A stretch of DNA of 64,000 nt. Origin: Rhodoferax_B ferrireducens_A. GTDB lineage: Bacteria > Pseudomonadota > Gammaproteobacteria > Burkholderiales > Burkholderiaceae_C. The stretch is taken from positions 620,001 to 684,000 of the forward strand of contig NZ_JAVDXT010000002.1 in NCBI RefSeq assembly GCF_031458075.1, given 5' to 3'. The stretch's first letter is position 1; the number at the start of each line of letters is the position of its first letter. The notes under the pieces were generated by a model, which had not been told where the DNA came from, made no database searches, and saw nothing but the letters and a program-made list of their open reading frames with translations. The translations under genes were made by a program, and so were the position numbers. Of the stretch, positions 62,722 through 64,000 are shown piece after piece.

Positions 62722-64000
62722 ATGCCAAATACCGTCGATACCGCCCACATCCAGTCGCTGGACAGCGCACACTTTCTCCACCCCTTCACCGACTTCAAGG
62801 ACCTGAATGCGCGTGGCGCCAAGGTGATCACCAAGGCCGAGGGCATCTACATCTGGGATTCCGAAGGCAATCGCCTGCTGGACGCGATGAGCGGCCTGTG
62901 GTGCGTGAGCGTGGGCTATGGCCGCAAGGAGCTGGCCGATGCCGCCCACCAGCAGATGATGGCCCTGCCGTACTACAACAGCTTCTTCCAGACCACCAAT
63001 GTGCCGGCCGCCACCCTGGCGGCCAAGCTGGCCAGCCTGGCGCCCAAGGTGGATGGGCGCAGCTTCGAGCATGTGTTCTATTCCAGCAGCGGCAGCGAGA
63101 GCAATGACTCCAATGTGCGCATGGTGCGCCGCTACTGGGACCTGCTGGGCCAGCCGCAGCGCAAGGTGATCATCAGCCGCCACAACGGCTACCACGGCAG
63201 CACCATGGCGGCGGCTTCGCTGAGCGGCATGTCGTACATGCACGCCCAGGGCGATCTGCCGATTCCCAACATCACCCACATCGAGCAGCCGTATTTTTTT
63301 GAGAACGCGCGGTCTGGCGAGACCTCTGACGAGTTCGGCCTGCGTGCAGCCGGCTGGCTGGAGGCCAAGATACTGGAGGTCGGGCCGGACAAGGTGGCGG
63401 CCTTCATCGGCGAACCGGTGCAGGGCGCGGGCGGGGTGATCATTCCGCCGGCCACCTACTGGCCGGAGATCCAGCGGATTGTCGACAAGTACGGCATCTT
63501 GCTGATCAGCGACGAGGTGATTTGCGCGTTTGGCCGCCTCGGCCATTGGTTCGCCTACGAGAAGTTTGGCTACAAGCCCGACCTGGTGACTTTTGCAAAA
63601 GGTGTGACCAGCGGCTACATCCCGCTGGGCGGCGTGCTGGTCGGCGACCGCGTGGCCAAGGTGCTGATAGAGCAGGGCGGCGAGTTCAACCACGGCTACA
63701 CCTATAGCGGCCACCCGGTGGCCTGCGCGGTGGCGCTGGCGAATCTGCAGATCATGGAGAGCGAGAACCTGCCCGAGCGGGTGCGTACCGACCTAGGCCC
63801 GTACCTGGCATCCAAGTACGCGGCCTTGAACGAACACCCGCTGGTGGCGCATGCCGAATCCTGCGGCTTTGTGGCCGGGCTGGTGCTGGTGAAGGACAAG
63901 CGCACTGGCGAGCGCTTCGACCCCGACCTGTCGGTCGGCATGCTGTGCCGCAAGCACTGCTTTGCCAACGGCCTGGTGATGCGCGCCGTGGGCGACCGTA
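62722..64000 (+). CDS. spuC: Diamine (putrescine:pyruvate) aminotransferase, SpuC-like, cut by window end
   Basis: The frame starts at ATG 62722 and stays open to the window edge (about 426 residues seen), so only a short C-terminal part is missing. It is a class III PLP aminotransferase: LLDAMSGLWCVSVGYGRKEL at the start, VFYSSSGSESNDSNVRMVRR, HNGYHGSTMAAASLSGM, ISDEVICAFGRLGHWFA (cofactor Asp) and the Schiff-base lysine in VTFAKGVTSGYIPLGG. These match putrescine/polyamine:pyruvate aminotransferases. It lies 22 bases after puuA. Confidence 0.92.
   Translation, partial: MPNTVDTAHIQSLDSAHFLHPFTDFKDLNARGAKVITKAEGIYIWDSEGNRLLDAMSGLWCVSVGYGRKELADAAHQQMMALPYYNSFFQTTNVPAATLAAKLASLAPKVDGRSFEHVFYSSSGSESNDSNVRMVRRYWDLLGQPQRKVIISRHNGYHGSTMAAASLSGMSYMHAQGDLPIPNITHIEQPYFFENARSGETSDEFGLRAAGWLEAKILEVGPDKVAAFIGEPVQGAGGVIIPPATYWPEIQRIVDKYGILLISDEVICAFGRLGHWFAYEKFGYKPDLVTFAKGVTSGYIPLGGVLVGDRVAKVLIEQGGEFNHGYTYSGHPVACAVALANLQIMESENLPERVRTDLGPYLASKYAALNEHPLVAHAESCGFVAGLVLVKDKRTGERFDPDLSVGMLCRKHCFANGLVMRAVGDR

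Overview
The window is high-GC bacterial chromosome, most likely from a betaproteobacterium of the Burkholderiales and probably the family Comamonadaceae. The reasons are the gene set (monomeric NADP isocitrate dehydrogenase, malate:quinone oxidoreductase, H1-tailed SWIB protein, many LysR regulators, a guanidine riboswitch operon) and a short terminator-like repeat scattered between genes. I see no rRNA, tRNA, CRISPR array, intact insertion sequence or prophage. All gene calls come from reading the sequence; no database search was possible.

Layout. 1-7.9 kb: housekeeping and regulatory genes (aldo/keto reductase, GGDEF-EAL protein, beta-hydroxyacid dehydrogenase, LysR, an isolated ParB-like protein, small membrane proteins) and a structured leader near 7.35-7.48 kb. 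7.95-16.8 kb: a tight six-gene minus-strand operon encoding a di-haem cytochrome c lipoprotein, a GMC oxidoreductase, two proteins of unknown function, a DyP-type peroxidase and a catalase-like haem protein that seems to lack the catalytic histidine. 17.2-20.3 kb: three more AT-rich genes for surface-sugar synthesis (GT2, nucleotide-sugar reductase, GT4). 20.6-31.5 kb: icd, a LysR/NTF2-like pair, a TldD/TldE-like metalloprotease pair, GNAT, a chemoreceptor and the SWIB protein. 31.9-38.1 kb: mqo, an EamA exporter divergent from an Lrp regulator, and a GST/flavin-oxidase pair divergent from a LysR.

38.1-44.4 kb looks like a D-/L-amino acid module: Asp/Glu racemase, polar amino acid binding protein, D-amino acid dehydrogenase, LysR, EamA exporter and a class III aminotransferase. 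44.8-47.8 kb carries an orphan branched-chain-type binding lipoprotein, then a coupled pair in which one protein is a complete ATP-grasp ligase and the other looks like a shortened, catalytically degenerate relative. Two tiny overlapping reading frames precede the pair.

48.0-57.8 kb is a complete guanidine-use operon. A guanidine-I (ykkC) riboswitch controls an ABC importer, the two carboxyguanidine deiminase subunits, guanidine (urea-type) carboxylase and allophanate hydrolase, so guanidine would be taken up, carboxylated, deiminated and hydrolysed to ammonia and CO2. 57.9-64 kb holds a DUF445 membrane protein, an exported S1/P1 nuclease and the start of a putrescine-degradation operon (puuD, puuA, spuC-like, cut by the window end).

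Two repeat families run through the region. Family A (about 60 bp, core hairpin TGGCGCA-loop-TGCGCCA, often followed by T residues) lies mainly in gaps between genes but is also embedded in at least one and probably two coding sequences. Family B is a larger compound hairpin beginning with CTTACGCAGC; one copy forms the end of puuD.
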